A DNA stretch of 51,096 nt, taken from NCBI GenBank assembly GCA_026954325.1, contig JAIXKK010000178.1, positions 1-51,096 of the forward strand, read 5' to 3'. Positions 7,631-16,724 of the stretch are shown piece after piece. This DNA comes from Bryobacterales bacterium (GTDB taxonomy: Bacteria > Acidobacteriota > Terriglobia > Bryobacterales > Bryobacteraceae). The position numbers and the translations under genes are program-made. The notes beneath the pieces were generated by a model. That model made no database searches. It had not been told where the DNA came from and was given only the letters and a program-made list of their open reading frames with translations. Within the stretch, counting starts at the first letter, position 1. Every line of letters begins with the position of its first letter.

Positions 7631-8272
7631 TCAGCGCCGCCGGCTCTTTGCGAACTCCCAGACCACCGGCGCTACCGAAATCACAATGATTCCCAGAATT
7701 ACTTTTTCGAAATGCGCCCTCACGATGGGCACGTTCCCCAATCCATACCCCAGCATCGTCATCAGAAAGACCCATCCGATGCCGCCGAAGATATTGAACG
7801 ACAGGAATCGCCGGTAACTCATCCGGCCAACCCCGGCCACGAACGGCGCAAAGGTCCGCACGATGGGAACAAACCGCGCGTAGATGATCGTCTTGCCGCC
7901 GTGCTTTTCGTAGAATTCGTGCGTTCGCTTCAGATACTCCTGCTTGAACAACAGCGAGTCGGGCCGCCGGAAGATCGCCGGGCCGGTCCGCAACCCCAGA
8001 TAGTACCCGGCGCCATCCCCAATGATCGCCGCCGCCATCAGCAGCAGATTGATCAGTACGATATCCAGCTTCCCCGCGCCCGCCACCACCCCCACCGTGA
8101 ACAGCAGCGAGTCCCCGGGCAGAAAGAAGCCCACCAGCAGACCGGTCTCGGCAAACACCACGCCGAACAGCATCAGGTAGCCGAGCGGACCACCGAGCAC
8201 CGTCGATAACAGATGAATCAGTTTTTCCGGATTGGTGAGAGTGCGGAGAAACTCAAGCAGCGCTTCGATCAT
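7631..8272 (-). CDS. DedA-family integral membrane protein
   Basis: The 213-residue protein has several hydrophobic segments and the DedA signature: VVFAETGLLVGFFLPGDSLL near the N-terminus and YARFVPIVRTFAPFVAGVGR in the middle, with the Glu, Asp and Arg residues important in this family. Some DedA proteins return undecaprenyl phosphate or phospholipids across the inner membrane; that is family knowledge and the substrate here is not known. ATG 8272 starts three bases after the stop of the ppiD-like gene, so they share a transcript. An envelope role for both is a reasonable inference. Confidence 0.88.
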   Translation of the reverse strand: MIEALLEFLRTLTNPEKLIHLLSTVLGGPLGYLMLFGVVFAETGLLVGFFLPGDSLLFTVGVVAGAGKLDIVLINLLLMAAAIIGDGAGYYLGLRTGPAIFRRPDSLLFKQEYLKRTHEFYEKHGGKTIIYARFVPIVRTFAPFVAGVGRMSYRRFLSFNIFGGIGWVFLMTMLGYGLGNVPIVRAHFEKVILGIIVISVAPVVWEFAKSRRR

Positions 8273-8275
8273 GCG

Positions 8276-10216
8276 CTAGGAGTTCTTGTAGCTCTCAATC
8301 AGCCGCTTCACCGTGTCCTGGTGGATCTTGATGACGCCCTTGCTCTTCAGATATTGCACCAGGCCGTCCTCGAACAGATCTTTCCGTTCCTGCGCCTTGC
8401 GGCTCTTCAACCGCAGCAGCGTATCGTAGCGCTGCTCCGGCAACTTGCTCATGTCCGCGGGAGTCTTGCCCGTTACCTTGCACACATAGTTCACTCCGGT
8501 TACGTTTACCGGACCGAACACCGCGCCCACATCGCTCCGGAATGCCTGCTCCAGGTATTGCGCCGAGCCGATGCCTTCAGCCTGGCCCTCGCGCCCGAAT
8601 GAGGGAGTGCTCTTTACCTCCATTTTCATCGCCGCCGCGGCCTTCTTCAGATCTCCGCCCATCTCGCGGACCTTCTTCAATAACTCATTCGAGCGTTCCG
8701 CCAGCAGCCGCTGCGAACGCTCGTTGACAATCGACTGCCGGATCTGCCCCTCCACTTCACTCAACTCCGCCTGCCGCGACGGGATAACCTGATCGAGCAC
8801 CGCTAACGCCAGTTTGTTCCCTTGCGTCGTGATGACGGGCGTCACACCGCCCGGCTTCGTCAACTCGAACAGACTGTCGTCCATCTCCGTCGAGGCGCCG
8901 ATCTGCGGATACACCGCGCCGCGCCCCATTGCCGGCACTTTCACGTACGAAATGTTCAACTGCCGCGCGATCTTCTCCGCCGCCGCCGGGTCTTTCAGCA
9001 ACGCCGCATGCGCCTGGTCCGCCAGCGTCTGCATCCGGTCATACACCAACTGCTTGGTGCGCTCCTTCTGAATCGTGTCCTTCACTTCCTCGAACGTCTT
9101 CAGGTGCGCATCTTCCTTTCCCATGCATTGGATGATGTGATAACCGAACTCCGTCTTTACCAGCCCGCTGATCTCCTTCGGCTTCATCGCGAAAGCCGTA
9201 TCCTCGAACGCTTTCACCATCTGCCCCTTGGTGAACCATCCGAGGTCGCCGCCCTTCGATGCGTTGCTTGTGTCGTCGGAGTATTTCTTCGCCAGTTCCG
9301 CGAAATCGCCCCCCGCCTTCACCTGCTTCAGAACATCCTCAGCCTTCTTCTTCAACGCCTCATCCTGTTCCTTCGGCTTGTCCATTGTCTTGATCAGGAT
9401 GTGCCGCGCGTGCACGCGCTCCGGGGTCCGGAACTGCTCCTTCTCGGATTCGTACACCTTCCGCAATTCCGCATCGCTCATCTTCAGCGACTCGCCCACC
9501 TTGTCTTCATCCACCACCAGCAACTCGAACGCCCGCTTCTCGGGAACCCGGTAGCTGTTCTTCGATGTCGCCCAATGGGCGTTGATCTCCTCCGGCGTCA
9601 CCTTGATCTCGCTTTGCAGCTTCGCCGGGTCGATCTTCACGTAATCCACCGTGACCTTCTCGTTGCGCTCCCGGAACTCCTGCTCCACTTCCCGCGGAGT
9701 CACCACCATGCCCTCGAGAACAGCGCTTTGCAGCCGCCGCGTTTCCGCTCGCAACCGCGCCTGCTTCTCGAATTCGCCGATGCTCGTATTGTTCGCCGCC
9801 AGGAACTGCGCATAAGCATCCTTACCCACGAACTTTCCGCCTTCAAACAGTTGCGGGATCATCAACTCGATCACCTGAGCCACGTCCGCGTCCGTTACCG
9901 TGTAGCCAAGCTTCTTCGAGTAGTACGCCAGGGCGCGGTCCACCACGATCTGGTTGACGATCTGCGGCGCATAGATCGAAATCAGCTCCGGCGGAATATT
10001 CTTTCCACGAAGCGTATCCTGCAGTCCCATCTGCACTTCGCGCATCGTCAGAACATCCTTACCGATCTCCGCGATCACCGGATCATTGGCATCCGAACTC
10101 ATGCCGCCGCCGAAGCCTGGAATGAGAGTCACAACCATCGAGATCGCGACAAGGGACAACAAACCGCCAAGCAGGTAACGAGTAGTCTTCTCTCGGCTTC
10201 GGAACAGATCAAACAT
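8276..10216 (-). CDS. PpiD/SurA-type membrane-anchored peptidyl-prolyl isomerase
   Basis: Folding factor for exported proteins. One N-terminal transmembrane helix (about residues 14-36) follows a short basic cytoplasmic end (MFDLFRSREKTTRYLLGG). A SurA_N-like helical domain spans about 45-270. A parvulin domain follows, with RVHARHILIKTMDKP, GGDFAELAKKYSDD and GGDLGWFTKGQMVKAFED, ending in TEFGYHIIQ. The C-terminal third is helical, as in PpiD. At 646 residues it matches PpiD in length. AGGAG lies before the ATG, and an extended -10 promoter is at 10246-10254. Calling it PpiD rather than PrsA or SurA rests on the single membrane helix and size. Confidence 0.85.
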   Translation of the reverse strand: MFDLFRSREKTTRYLLGGLLSLVAISMVVTLIPGFGGGMSSDANDPVIAEIGKDVLTMREVQMGLQDTLRGKNIPPELISIYAPQIVNQIVVDRALAYYSKKLGYTVTDADVAQVIELMIPQLFEGGKFVGKDAYAQFLAANNTSIGEFEKQARLRAETRRLQSAVLEGMVVTPREVEQEFRERNEKVTVDYVKIDPAKLQSEIKVTPEEINAHWATSKNSYRVPEKRAFELLVVDEDKVGESLKMSDAELRKVYESEKEQFRTPERVHARHILIKTMDKPKEQDEALKKKAEDVLKQVKAGGDFAELAKKYSDDTSNASKGGDLGWFTKGQMVKAFEDTAFAMKPKEISGLVKTEFGYHIIQCMGKEDAHLKTFEEVKDTIQKERTKQLVYDRMQTLADQAHAALLKDPAAAEKIARQLNISYVKVPAMGRGAVYPQIGASTEMDDSLFELTKPGGVTPVITTQGNKLALAVLDQVIPSRQAELSEVEGQIRQSIVNERSQRLLAERSNELLKKVREMGGDLKKAAAAMKMEVKSTPSFGREGQAEGIGSAQYLEQAFRSDVGAVFGPVNVTGVNYVCKVTGKTPADMSKLPEQRYDTLLRLKSRKAQERKDLFEDGLVQYLKSKGVIKIHQDTVKRLIESYKNS

Positions 10217-10245
10217 TTCGTGGGTTCTCCTACGGGGTAATTCCC

Positions 10246-10254
10246 ATTATATCA
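10246..10254 (-). promoter_or_regulatory. Extended -10 promoter for the ppiD-dedA run
   Basis: Read on the minus strand the sequence is TGATATAAT, a perfect TATAAT with the TGn extension, 30 bases upstream of the ppiD-like ATG. No good -35 is seen 17 bases further up, which fits an extended -10 promoter. The leader would be about 23 bases and would include AGGAG. Confidence 0.5.
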
Positions 10255-10348
10255 GGCATTCCAAACGAGCCCGGGCCGCCAGGTCCGGCGCCGCTCCCCC
10301 GCCCGCGCGGCAGAAAAGCGCAGCGGAAATGCTATATTGGTAAAGCCC

Positions 10349-10438
10349 GGTGAGGTGCGAGAGTGGTTGAATCGGGCGGTCTCGAAAACCGTTGAACCTT
10401 TACGGGTTCCGTGGGTTCGAATCCCACCCTCACCGCCA
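10349..10438 (+). tRNA. tRNA-Ser, anticodon CGA, CCA encoded
   Basis: The acceptor arm GGTGAGG at 10349-10355 pairs with CCTCACC at 10428-10434. The anticodon loop CTCGAAA holds CGA at 10383-10385, reading the serine codon UCG. A long variable arm with GAACC/GGGTTC-type pairing and the T-loop GTTCGAATC are present, both typical of class II tRNA-Ser. G10435 is the discriminator and CCA follows at 10436-10438. A TATATT at 10333-10338 could be its -10 element. An integrase remnant lies immediately downstream, so its 3' end is a likely island attachment site. Confidence 0.96.
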
Positions 10439-10518
10439 TATTAAAATCAACAACTTACAGCCAAACAATCAATTCAGCGCGCATTGGCGTCCAATGCTGT
10501 CTTAGAATTGGACTTAGA

Positions 10519-10659
10519 ACGTTCGAAGAGGGCCGACGTGGTTGGAAGAAATGCGGGTGCCTCATTCATGCCTCGGGCACGGTAGGGGGCAAGTTCAGCC
10601 GCAAGCAAACCGGCAAGTCCGATTGGGATGAGGCGAAAGCATTGGCGGTTGTCCGGGAA
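10519..10659 (+). pseudogene. Phage-type integrase, N-terminal fragment beside tRNA-Ser
   Basis: One frame reads RRGWKKCGCLIHASGTVGG followed by KFSRKQTGKSDWDEAKALAV. This resembles the N-terminal arm and start of the core-binding domain of tyrosine recombinases (basic, Cys-containing, then G.....RK....SW..A). Everything after about 10660 is lost: the sequence switches to an antisense fragment of another gene, and no catalytic R..HxxR..Y region exists. No intact start codon is obvious. Position right after a tRNA is typical of an integrase gene. The call comes from motif memory and short length, so it is moderate. Confidence 0.5.
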
Positions 10660-10876
10660 ACTGCGTCAAGGAAGAGGCCATTCCTTTTCCACGTCCATCA
10701 GCACAAAGAGCAGCGCTGGCATACGCGTCCAGTCCCAAGTCATTCTTGCGCTCGCAGGCGGCCAGTTCTGGATAACGGAGCTTGGCGAGAACGACGGCAA
10801 GCCTCTGGAAGACCATGCCTCCTTCGTCAGAAGTGAGGGCGCTCAGCGCCCGCTCTATGTCAATCCGCTCAACCAT
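10595..10876 (-). pseudogene. Fragment of a restriction-endonuclease-like defence protein
   Basis: From ATG 10876 the peptide reads MVERIDIERALSALTSDEGG, then FQRLAVVLAKLRYPELAACE, RKNDLGLDAYAS and DGRGKGMASSLT. Up to about 10664 this matches my memory of the N-terminal restriction-endonuclease-fold (Mrr/PD-(D/E)xK-like) domain of large defence proteins, where E and the D of GLDAY are candidate catalytic residues. After that, the frame runs antisense into the integrase fragment and stops at 10595, so the nuclease core and any downstream NTPase module are gone. It abuts the integrase remnant head to head at a probable deletion junction near 10660. Confidence 0.45.
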
Positions 10877-11178
10877 TGCCGCACGTTTTTTCAGTTTATC
10901 CGGTCTGGAAACAACCCCGGCATGTACGCTTATCCCTTCCGGACCAAAAACCAAAACCGAACACAAAACCCCTTCCTTTGAAGGCCGGAGAGCAAACCCG
11001 TGACGCAAGCGCCCGGTCTCCTAAACAAACCACTTCACATCATTGGGAGTAAGGACTTCTCCAGGGCCAAGCCTCTCTGATCAGCATGTTCGCGGCACTC
11101 TGGAGTGGCCGAGCGTAAAGTTCGTGTGATGACCAAGGACGGCGGGCAAGCCGGGAATGCCAGTTGCCGGCTCGAGGG
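10877..11178. other. Intergenic stretch with nothing recognised
   Basis: Between the nuclease-like fragment and the end of the UPF0182 gene, I see no convincing reading frame, RNA gene or repeat, and no direct repeat of the tRNA-Ser 3' end that would mark the other island border. It is probably eroded island DNA. Confidence 0.5.
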
Positions 11179-13899
11179 CTACTTCTTCGCGGCGGCGTCG
11201 AGCGCTTCCAACTCGCGCCCGGCTTCCACCCACTTGCCCTGTGCCGTCAGTTCGCGGTAGCGCTGAAGATGGCGCCGCACTTCCTCGAGGCGTTTTTCGG
11301 CGCTCGGAGCAGTCCGCGGCGGACCGGGCGGCGGCGGCGTCCCGGGTTTGGCTTCGGCGGCGGGAGTTGGCGGGCTGAGGCCGGACAATTGCGCAATCGC
11401 CTGCTCATACGTGTCGGTATAGACCAGGGAGTTTCCGGTGGCAATGGCAACCTTCTTCAACTGCGGCATACGGGCCTGGCTGGCCTGAATGTAGATCGGC
11501 TCGATGTAGACGAAAGCGTTATCGATGGGAAGCACGAGCATCTGGCCGCGGAGCACCTGGGAGCCCTGCTGGTTCCAGAGGCTGAGGTCTTTCGAAATAT
11601 TCTGATCCTGGTTGATGCGCGCTTCAATCTGGAGGGGACCGAAAATGAGTTCCTGTTTGGAAAGCTGAAGAAACAGCAGTTCGCCGAGTTTGTCGCCGTC
11701 ACAGCGGGCCGCCATGAATCCGATGAGGTTATCTTTGTTGCGAGGGGTGAAAGGCAGCAGCAGCAGGAACTCGGGCGTCGATTCGCCGGGCAGAGTGGCG
11801 ACGACATAGGTAGGCGCCACGGCAGCCGGGCGCGACTCCTGTGAATTGATGAAACGGGCGATATCCCAGGCGTCTTCCTTGTTGTAGAACGCCTCGGAAT
11901 CGCGCATGTGGAAGGTACGGTAGATCTCGGCCTGGACGCGGAACAGCGTTTCCGGGTAGCGGGCGTGTTCGCGCAAGTCGGCGGGCATCTCGGATGCCTG
12001 GCGCAGGAGTTTGGGAAACAGGCGGGCGTAGGCCTGAATGATGGGGTCCGAGGGATCAAAGATGTAGAGTTGCACGTCCCCGTCATAAGCGTCGATGGTG
12101 GCTTTGACGGAATTGCGGATGTAGTTGAAGGATCCGAAGGACGTACTCACTGTTCGCGCGTAGGGGTGGGCCTGGGAAGTGGTGTAGCCGTCGATCATCC
12201 ACACCAGGCGCCCGGCGTTGGTAATGACCAGGTAGGGATCGCTATCCCATTGCAGAAAGCCGGCCAGTTCGGAGACCCGCTCGCGAATGTCGCGGCGGAT
12301 CATCATGCGGCTTTCCGGCGTGAGAAAACCGGTGAGCAGAATGTTCCCGTCGGCGTAGGAAATGGCGGCGGCAAGCCGCATCGGCAGGGAGGAGATGGGG
12401 AAACCGCCCGTGCCCTCGTAGCGGCTGTGGACGTTCTCGGCGCCCGAAGGATAGTTGAATTCCGGCTGCGCCGTGCGCACAAAGACGGGCTCATGTGTCA
12501 CCTCGCCGTAGTACAACTCCGGCCGGGTGAGCTTGAGGCTTTTCGTCTTCACCTCGAGGGGGGCGTTTTCGATAAACAACTGCGGCATACCGTCCGCCGT
12601 GATCCTGTTGGCCTCCGCAAGCACGACCCCGTAGCCGTGGGTGTAGATAAAATGCGGATTCATCCACCGCGACCGGGCATCGCCGCTCAACTGGTTCACA
12701 TCGAGTTCCCGCGGTGTGAGCATCACCTGACGCAAATGGCCGTCGATGGTGTAGCGGTCGACGTCGGTGTCGTGGAAGACGTAGTAAGGGCGAAGCGCCT
12801 GAATCTGAGTGACGGTATCATGGAACGCCCGCCAATCCCACAGGCGGACGTTATCGAGCAGTGGTTTGTGCTTTGCCGTATCGATGCGCGCGTCAAGGCT
12901 CGCGTGAAATTCCACCTCCCTTGCGCGGCGGTCCAGGCCGTAGGCAGTGCGCGTGGCGGCTATATGGCGCTGGATGTAGGGCTTTTGGAGAGAGATTTCG
13001 TTCGGGCGCACATAAATGGACTGCACCGCTTGCGGGACAACGGCTTCAAAGAGTACGGGGACCACCACGGCCACGCCCGCGATCATCCATTTCCGGCTCC
13101 AGGCCATGGCGGCGCCGGCCAGACAACCCGCGATCGTGAGCCATCGCAAGGGCAGGCGGAACCGTTCATCGACATAATCAATGCCCACCAGGAAGCTGTG
13201 GTCGTGGGTCAGCATGTCGTACCGGTCCAGATACCGGTCCGCGGCGAGGGCGAGAAGAAAGATCAGAATGACCCAGCGGAGAAAGCCGGAGCGAAGAATC
13301 GGACGCAGGTCGAGTTCGCCCCACTCGATGTTGCCATCGGAAACCAGTCGTGGCCCCGCCCTGCGGGACGCCCAGAACAGGTGAGCGCCCAGGTGAACCA
13401 GACCGGCGAGGGCGGCGAACACCAGTACGGCGCGGAGCGCCATCTCAAAGAATGGCAATTCGAAGAGATAAAACGAAAGCGGATGCTGAAAGACGGGATC
13501 TTTCCAGGATGTGGCTTCGGGCGGCAACTGGCGCCCGCCGAGGAATAGCACGGCCGTCCAGTTATCCACGACAATGGAAGCCGCCACGTAGGCCAACACG
13601 AGGAGGCCGAGCGTGGTCAGCTTGTTGTAGAGCGGATGCCTGCTCAATCCCGTTCCCGCCGCCTTCACCCCGCGCGCATGGGCCATCCACAGGACGGCGA
13701 ACGCGGCGGCGGCAACCACCATCACCGGCACGAATCCGTAGAGGATCGTGTTGATGAGGGTATCCACCTGATGCAGTTCTTTCCACCACTCGTACCGCAG
13801 CACCCAATCCGCCGACCGGCGAATGACGCTGAGCGCGAACAGCGCCAGAATCAGGGCAAGGAACATCCACGAAGTCCGGTCGCGCCGCTCTCCGTTCAT
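11179..13899 (-). CDS. UPF0182 family large membrane protein
   Basis: A 906-residue protein. Seven hydrophobic segments lie in the first third, among them WMFLALILALFALSVI, VMVVAAAAFAVLWMA and WVILIFLLALAADRYL. A large domain follows that is presumably outside the membrane, containing the family-type stretch PYYVFHDTDVDRYTI and YTHGYGVVLAEAN, and a Pro/Ala-rich C-terminal region. The architecture fits COG1615/UPF0182, whose function is not established. It starts three bases after the pyrC stop, so it appears to be the last gene of the pyrimidine operon. ATG 13899 gives a short basic cytoplasmic start before the first helix. Confidence 0.85.
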   Translation of the reverse strand: MNGERRDRTSWMFLALILALFALSVIRRSADWVLRYEWWKELHQVDTLINTILYGFVPVMVVAAAAFAVLWMAHARGVKAAGTGLSRHPLYNKLTTLGLLVLAYVAASIVVDNWTAVLFLGGRQLPPEATSWKDPVFQHPLSFYLFELPFFEMALRAVLVFAALAGLVHLGAHLFWASRRAGPRLVSDGNIEWGELDLRPILRSGFLRWVILIFLLALAADRYLDRYDMLTHDHSFLVGIDYVDERFRLPLRWLTIAGCLAGAAMAWSRKWMIAGVAVVVPVLFEAVVPQAVQSIYVRPNEISLQKPYIQRHIAATRTAYGLDRRAREVEFHASLDARIDTAKHKPLLDNVRLWDWRAFHDTVTQIQALRPYYVFHDTDVDRYTIDGHLRQVMLTPRELDVNQLSGDARSRWMNPHFIYTHGYGVVLAEANRITADGMPQLFIENAPLEVKTKSLKLTRPELYYGEVTHEPVFVRTAQPEFNYPSGAENVHSRYEGTGGFPISSLPMRLAAAISYADGNILLTGFLTPESRMMIRRDIRERVSELAGFLQWDSDPYLVITNAGRLVWMIDGYTTSQAHPYARTVSTSFGSFNYIRNSVKATIDAYDGDVQLYIFDPSDPIIQAYARLFPKLLRQASEMPADLREHARYPETLFRVQAEIYRTFHMRDSEAFYNKEDAWDIARFINSQESRPAAVAPTYVVATLPGESTPEFLLLLPFTPRNKDNLIGFMAARCDGDKLGELLFLQLSKQELIFGPLQIEARINQDQNISKDLSLWNQQGSQVLRGQMLVLPIDNAFVYIEPIYIQASQARMPQLKKVAIATGNSLVYTDTYEQAIAQLSGLSPPTPAAEAKPGTPPPPGPPRTAPSAEKRLEEVRRHLQRYRELTAQGKWVEAGRELEALDAAAKK

Positions 13900-13902
13900 T
13901 TC

Positions 13903-15192
13903 TTAAAGCTCCTTGTCTTTCCGCCAGGCGAACCGGCCGTTGACGATGGTGGCGACTGGTCCGCCGCGGAAGGTGCGCCCATGGAACGGCGAGTTCCGGC
14001 TCTTGGAAAAAGAGCGATTCACGTCGTAGGTCCAGGGACGGTCGAGATCGAAGATGGTGATGTCGGCGGGGGCGCCCTTGGCGAGAGTTCCGCGGGGAAG
14101 ACGCAGGATGCGCGCCGGGGCCGTCGTGAACTTCTCCACCAGCTTGCTCATCGGCAGCCTTCCGGTGTGGACAAAGGTTTCCAGAGCGAGCGCGATGGCG
14201 GTTTCGAGGCCGAGGATACCAAAGGGGCAGCGCTCGAATTCCTGCATCTTTTCGCTGCCTGGGTGAGGCGCGTGATCGGTGGCGATGGCGTCAATGGCGC
14301 CCGACAACACCCCTTCGACGGCCGCCCCCGTGTCGGAGCGGTCCCGCAGCGGCGGTTTCATCTTGAAGTTGCTGTCGTAGGGCGGCATGTCTTCGTCGGA
14401 GAGCGCGAAGTGATGCGGGCACACCTCCGCGGTAACGGGCAGCCCGAGCGCTTTTGCCTGCTTCACCATGGCAATGGAATGGCGGGACGAGATGTGGGCG
14501 GCATGGAAGCGCGCCCCTGTCACTTCCGCCAGGAGAATGTCACGCGCCACCATGACGTCCTCCGAGCAGGCGGGAATGCCGCGCAGCCCGAGTTTGAGCG
14601 ACGTGAGGCCCTCATGCATGTCGCCGCCCGCGCTCAGATGGAGATCCTCGCAATGGTCGATGACCGGAAGGTCAAAGGAGCGGGCCATTTCCATGGCGCG
14701 CCGCATCACGCGGGCATTCATCACCGGCCTGCCGTCGTCGGAAATGGCGACAATACCGGCGCGTTTCATGGAGCCGATCGCGGCCAGTTCCTCGCCGGCG
14801 CTCTTCCTCGTAATGGCGCCGATGGGATAGACGTTCACCACGGCGTTGTGCCGGGCGCGTTCCACAATGTAGCTGGTGACCGTAACGCTGTCGTTCACCG
14901 GGTGCGTGTTCGGCATGCAGCAGATGGAGGTGAACCCGCCCGCGGCGGCGGCGCGGGAGCCGCTTTCAATCGTCTCGGAATGCTCGAATCCGGGTTCGCG
15001 CAAATGGACATGCATGTCGATGAAGCCGGGGGCCACCACCATCCCCGCCGCGTCAAACTCTTCGGCGCCTACAACATCCGCGTGGGGTCCGTAGCCGGCA
15101 ATCATTCCGTCTTCCACCAGCAGGTCGGCAACCGCGTCATGGCCCGCCGCCGGGTCCACCACGCGTCCGTTTCTGAGGAGCAGTTTCGCCAT
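13903..15192 (-). CDS. pyrC: Dihydroorotase, class I type
   Basis: Zinc amidohydrolase that cyclises carbamoyl aspartate to dihydroorotate, the third step of UMP synthesis. The first metal-binding pair is in FIDMHVHLREPGFE. Further ligands lie in IDHCEDLHLS, HAAHISSRHS and the catalytic ATDHAPH. The 429-residue length and these motifs fit the class I enzymes that often pair with a catalytic or non-catalytic partner. ATG 15192 follows pyrB by six bases. It could be named pyrC or allantoinase-like by fold alone, but the operon settles it. Confidence 0.94.
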   Translation of the reverse strand: MAKLLLRNGRVVDPAAGHDAVADLLVEDGMIAGYGPHADVVGAEEFDAAGMVVAPGFIDMHVHLREPGFEHSETIESGSRAAAAGGFTSICCMPNTHPVNDSVTVTSYIVERARHNAVVNVYPIGAITRKSAGEELAAIGSMKRAGIVAISDDGRPVMNARVMRRAMEMARSFDLPVIDHCEDLHLSAGGDMHEGLTSLKLGLRGIPACSEDVMVARDILLAEVTGARFHAAHISSRHSIAMVKQAKALGLPVTAEVCPHHFALSDEDMPPYDSNFKMKPPLRDRSDTGAAVEGVLSGAIDAIATDHAPHPGSEKMQEFERCPFGILGLETAIALALETFVHTGRLPMSKLVEKFTTAPARILRLPRGTLAKGAPADITIFDLDRPWTYDVNRSFSKSRNSPFHGRTFRGGPVATIVNGRFAWRKDKEL

Positions 15193-15198
15193 GAGAGC

Positions 15199-16107
15199 CT
15201 AATTCATGATCCTTTCGAGCACGGCCATCCGCACCGCAATTCCGTTCTCAACCTGGTTGAGGATGACCGAACGTTGCGAATCGGCGACATCCGAGGCGAT
15301 CTCCCTCCCGCGGTTGATGGGGCCGGGATGCATCACCAGCACGTCGGGTTTCGCCAGGTGAAGATGTTCCACCTGCAATCCGTAAAACGGATAGTATTCA
15401 CTGGCCGGGAACGGCGACTCGTTTTGCCGCTCGAGCTGCACCCGCAACATCATAATGACGTCGGCGTTCTCGATGGCCTCGCGCATGTCGTACGTGATGC
15501 GCGCTCCCGGGGCAAGCCGGTCCATCTTCGGCGGCAGCAGCGAGGCGGGGCCGCAGAGCACGATGCCGGCGCCGAACTTCGAAAGCAGGTAGATGTTCGA
15601 CCGCGCCACGCGGCTGTGCACAATATCGCCGATGATCGCCACGCGCAAGCCCTCGAGCGACTGGCGGTGATCGAGAATGGTGAGCGCGTCCAGCAGAGCC
15701 TGCGTGGGGTGCTCATGGGTTCCGTCTCCGGCATTGACGATGGGGGCGGGGAGGTGGCGCGAGAGAAAATGAGGAGCTCCCGAGGCGGCGTGGCGCATGA
15801 CGATGGCATCCGGCTTCATCGCCGCCAGCGTGTTCAGAGTATCCACCAGGGATTCGCCCTTTGCCACGCTCGAACCCGAGGCGGTAATCGACACGGCATC
15901 CGCGCCGAGCCGCTTGGCGGCGATCTCGAAGCTGGTTCTCGTCCGCGTCGAGGCCTCGAAGAAGAGGTTGACGATCATCCGCCCGCGCAGCAGATCGAGG
16001 CGCTTGTTGCTTCGGTTCTGCAGCGGTTGAAAATCCTTCGCGCGCGCCAGGATCGCCTCGATTTCGGCGCGCTCCAGATCCTCGATTCCGAGTAGTCCTT
16101 TTGCCAT
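15199..16107 (-). CDS. pyrB: Aspartate carbamoyltransferase catalytic subunit
   Basis: Joins carbamoyl phosphate and aspartate in the second step of UMP synthesis. The carbamoyl phosphate site is FFEASTRTRTSFE, followed by MRHAASGAP and the aspartate-domain stretch NAGDGTHEHPTQALLDAL. VMHPGPINRGREI lies near the end. At 302 residues it is normal for a catalytic chain; no pyrI regulatory chain is in the window. The start lies one base after the pyrR stop and the end is six bases before pyrC, giving a compact pyrR-pyrB-pyrC order. Confidence 0.95.
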   Translation of the reverse strand: MAKGLLGIEDLERAEIEAILARAKDFQPLQNRSNKRLDLLRGRMIVNLFFEASTRTRTSFEIAAKRLGADAVSITASGSSVAKGESLVDTLNTLAAMKPDAIVMRHAASGAPHFLSRHLPAPIVNAGDGTHEHPTQALLDALTILDHRQSLEGLRVAIIGDIVHSRVARSNIYLLSKFGAGIVLCGPASLLPPKMDRLAPGARITYDMREAIENADVIMMLRVQLERQNESPFPASEYYPFYGLQVEHLHLAKPDVLVMHPGPINRGREIASDVADSQRSVILNQVENGIAVRMAVLERIMN

Positions 16108-16108
16108 C

Positions 16109-16660
16109 TCAATCCACGCATTCGACGAGCAGCACTTTTTCCACCCCGTCCACTTCGTTGAACTTTACCTCGATAATCTCCTTCGAAGTGGTCTGCACCA
16201 TGCGGCCGGTGTAGCGCGCTTCGATGGGCAGTTCGCGGTGGCCGCGGTCGATCAATACAAGCAACTGCACGCGCGCGGGACGGCCCTGGTCAAACAGGGC
16301 GTCGAGCGCCGCGCGGATGGTGCGGCCGGTGTAGAGGACGTCGTCCATGAGGACAATATCCATCCCCGTCACCGGAAACTGGATATCCGTGCTGCTCACC
16401 ACCGGTTGCTGGCCCACCGTGGACAGGTCGTCGCGGTAGAGGTTGATGTCCAGAATGCCCACCGGAATCTTCCGGCCCTCGATGGCTTCGATTTTCGCCG
16501 CCAGGCGCTGCGCCATGGGGACGCCGCGGCGGCGAATGCCGATGAACCCCAGTTTGTCGAGATCCTCCGTTTTCTCCAGGACTTCATGAGCCAGCCGGAC
16601 CAGGGTCCGGTCGATCTCGGAAGCGCTCATCAGTTGGGCTTTTTCGCGAATGGCCGCCAT
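16109..16660 (-). CDS. pyrR: PyrR, pyrimidine operon regulator / uracil phosphoribosyltransferase
   Basis: PyrR binds UMP and pyr mRNA to attenuate transcription in Gram-positives and also has uracil phosphoribosyltransferase activity. The PRPP loop is IVLMDDVLYTGRTIRAALDA. GFIGIRRRGVPMAQRLA, ILDINLYRDDLS and LLVLIDRGHRELPI are also conserved PyrR segments. I chose ATG 16660 (183 residues, normal length); an in-frame ATG at 16687 would add nine residues and a later ATG at 16630 is possible. Only about 64 bases separate it from the upstream SDR gene, too short for a classic terminator/antiterminator leader unless that lies elsewhere. Confidence 0.93.
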   Translation of the reverse strand: MAAIREKAQLMSASEIDRTLVRLAHEVLEKTEDLDKLGFIGIRRRGVPMAQRLAAKIEAIEGRKIPVGILDINLYRDDLSTVGQQPVVSSTDIQFPVTGMDIVLMDDVLYTGRTIRAALDALFDQGRPARVQLLVLIDRGHRELPIEARYTGRMVQTTSKEIIEVKFNEVDGVEKVLLVECVD

Positions 16661-16724
16661 AAGTGTATGAAGCGACCAGCGTAACATACGAGTGATGCGG
16701 AGGAGGATGAACGGCGGGGCCGCT

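Noticed and set aside
10349..10438. Second attachment-site copy of the tRNA-Ser 3' end
   Set aside because: I looked through the window for a repeat of the tRNA end that would mark the island's other border and saw none.
11908..13548. 546-codon open frame on the plus strand
   Set aside because: Mirror of the UPF0182 gene; low-complexity Gly/Val/His content.
13636..16095. 819-codon open frame on the plus strand
   Set aside because: It is antisense to pyrB, pyrC and the UPF0182 start; its His/Arg-rich sequence has no recognisable domain.
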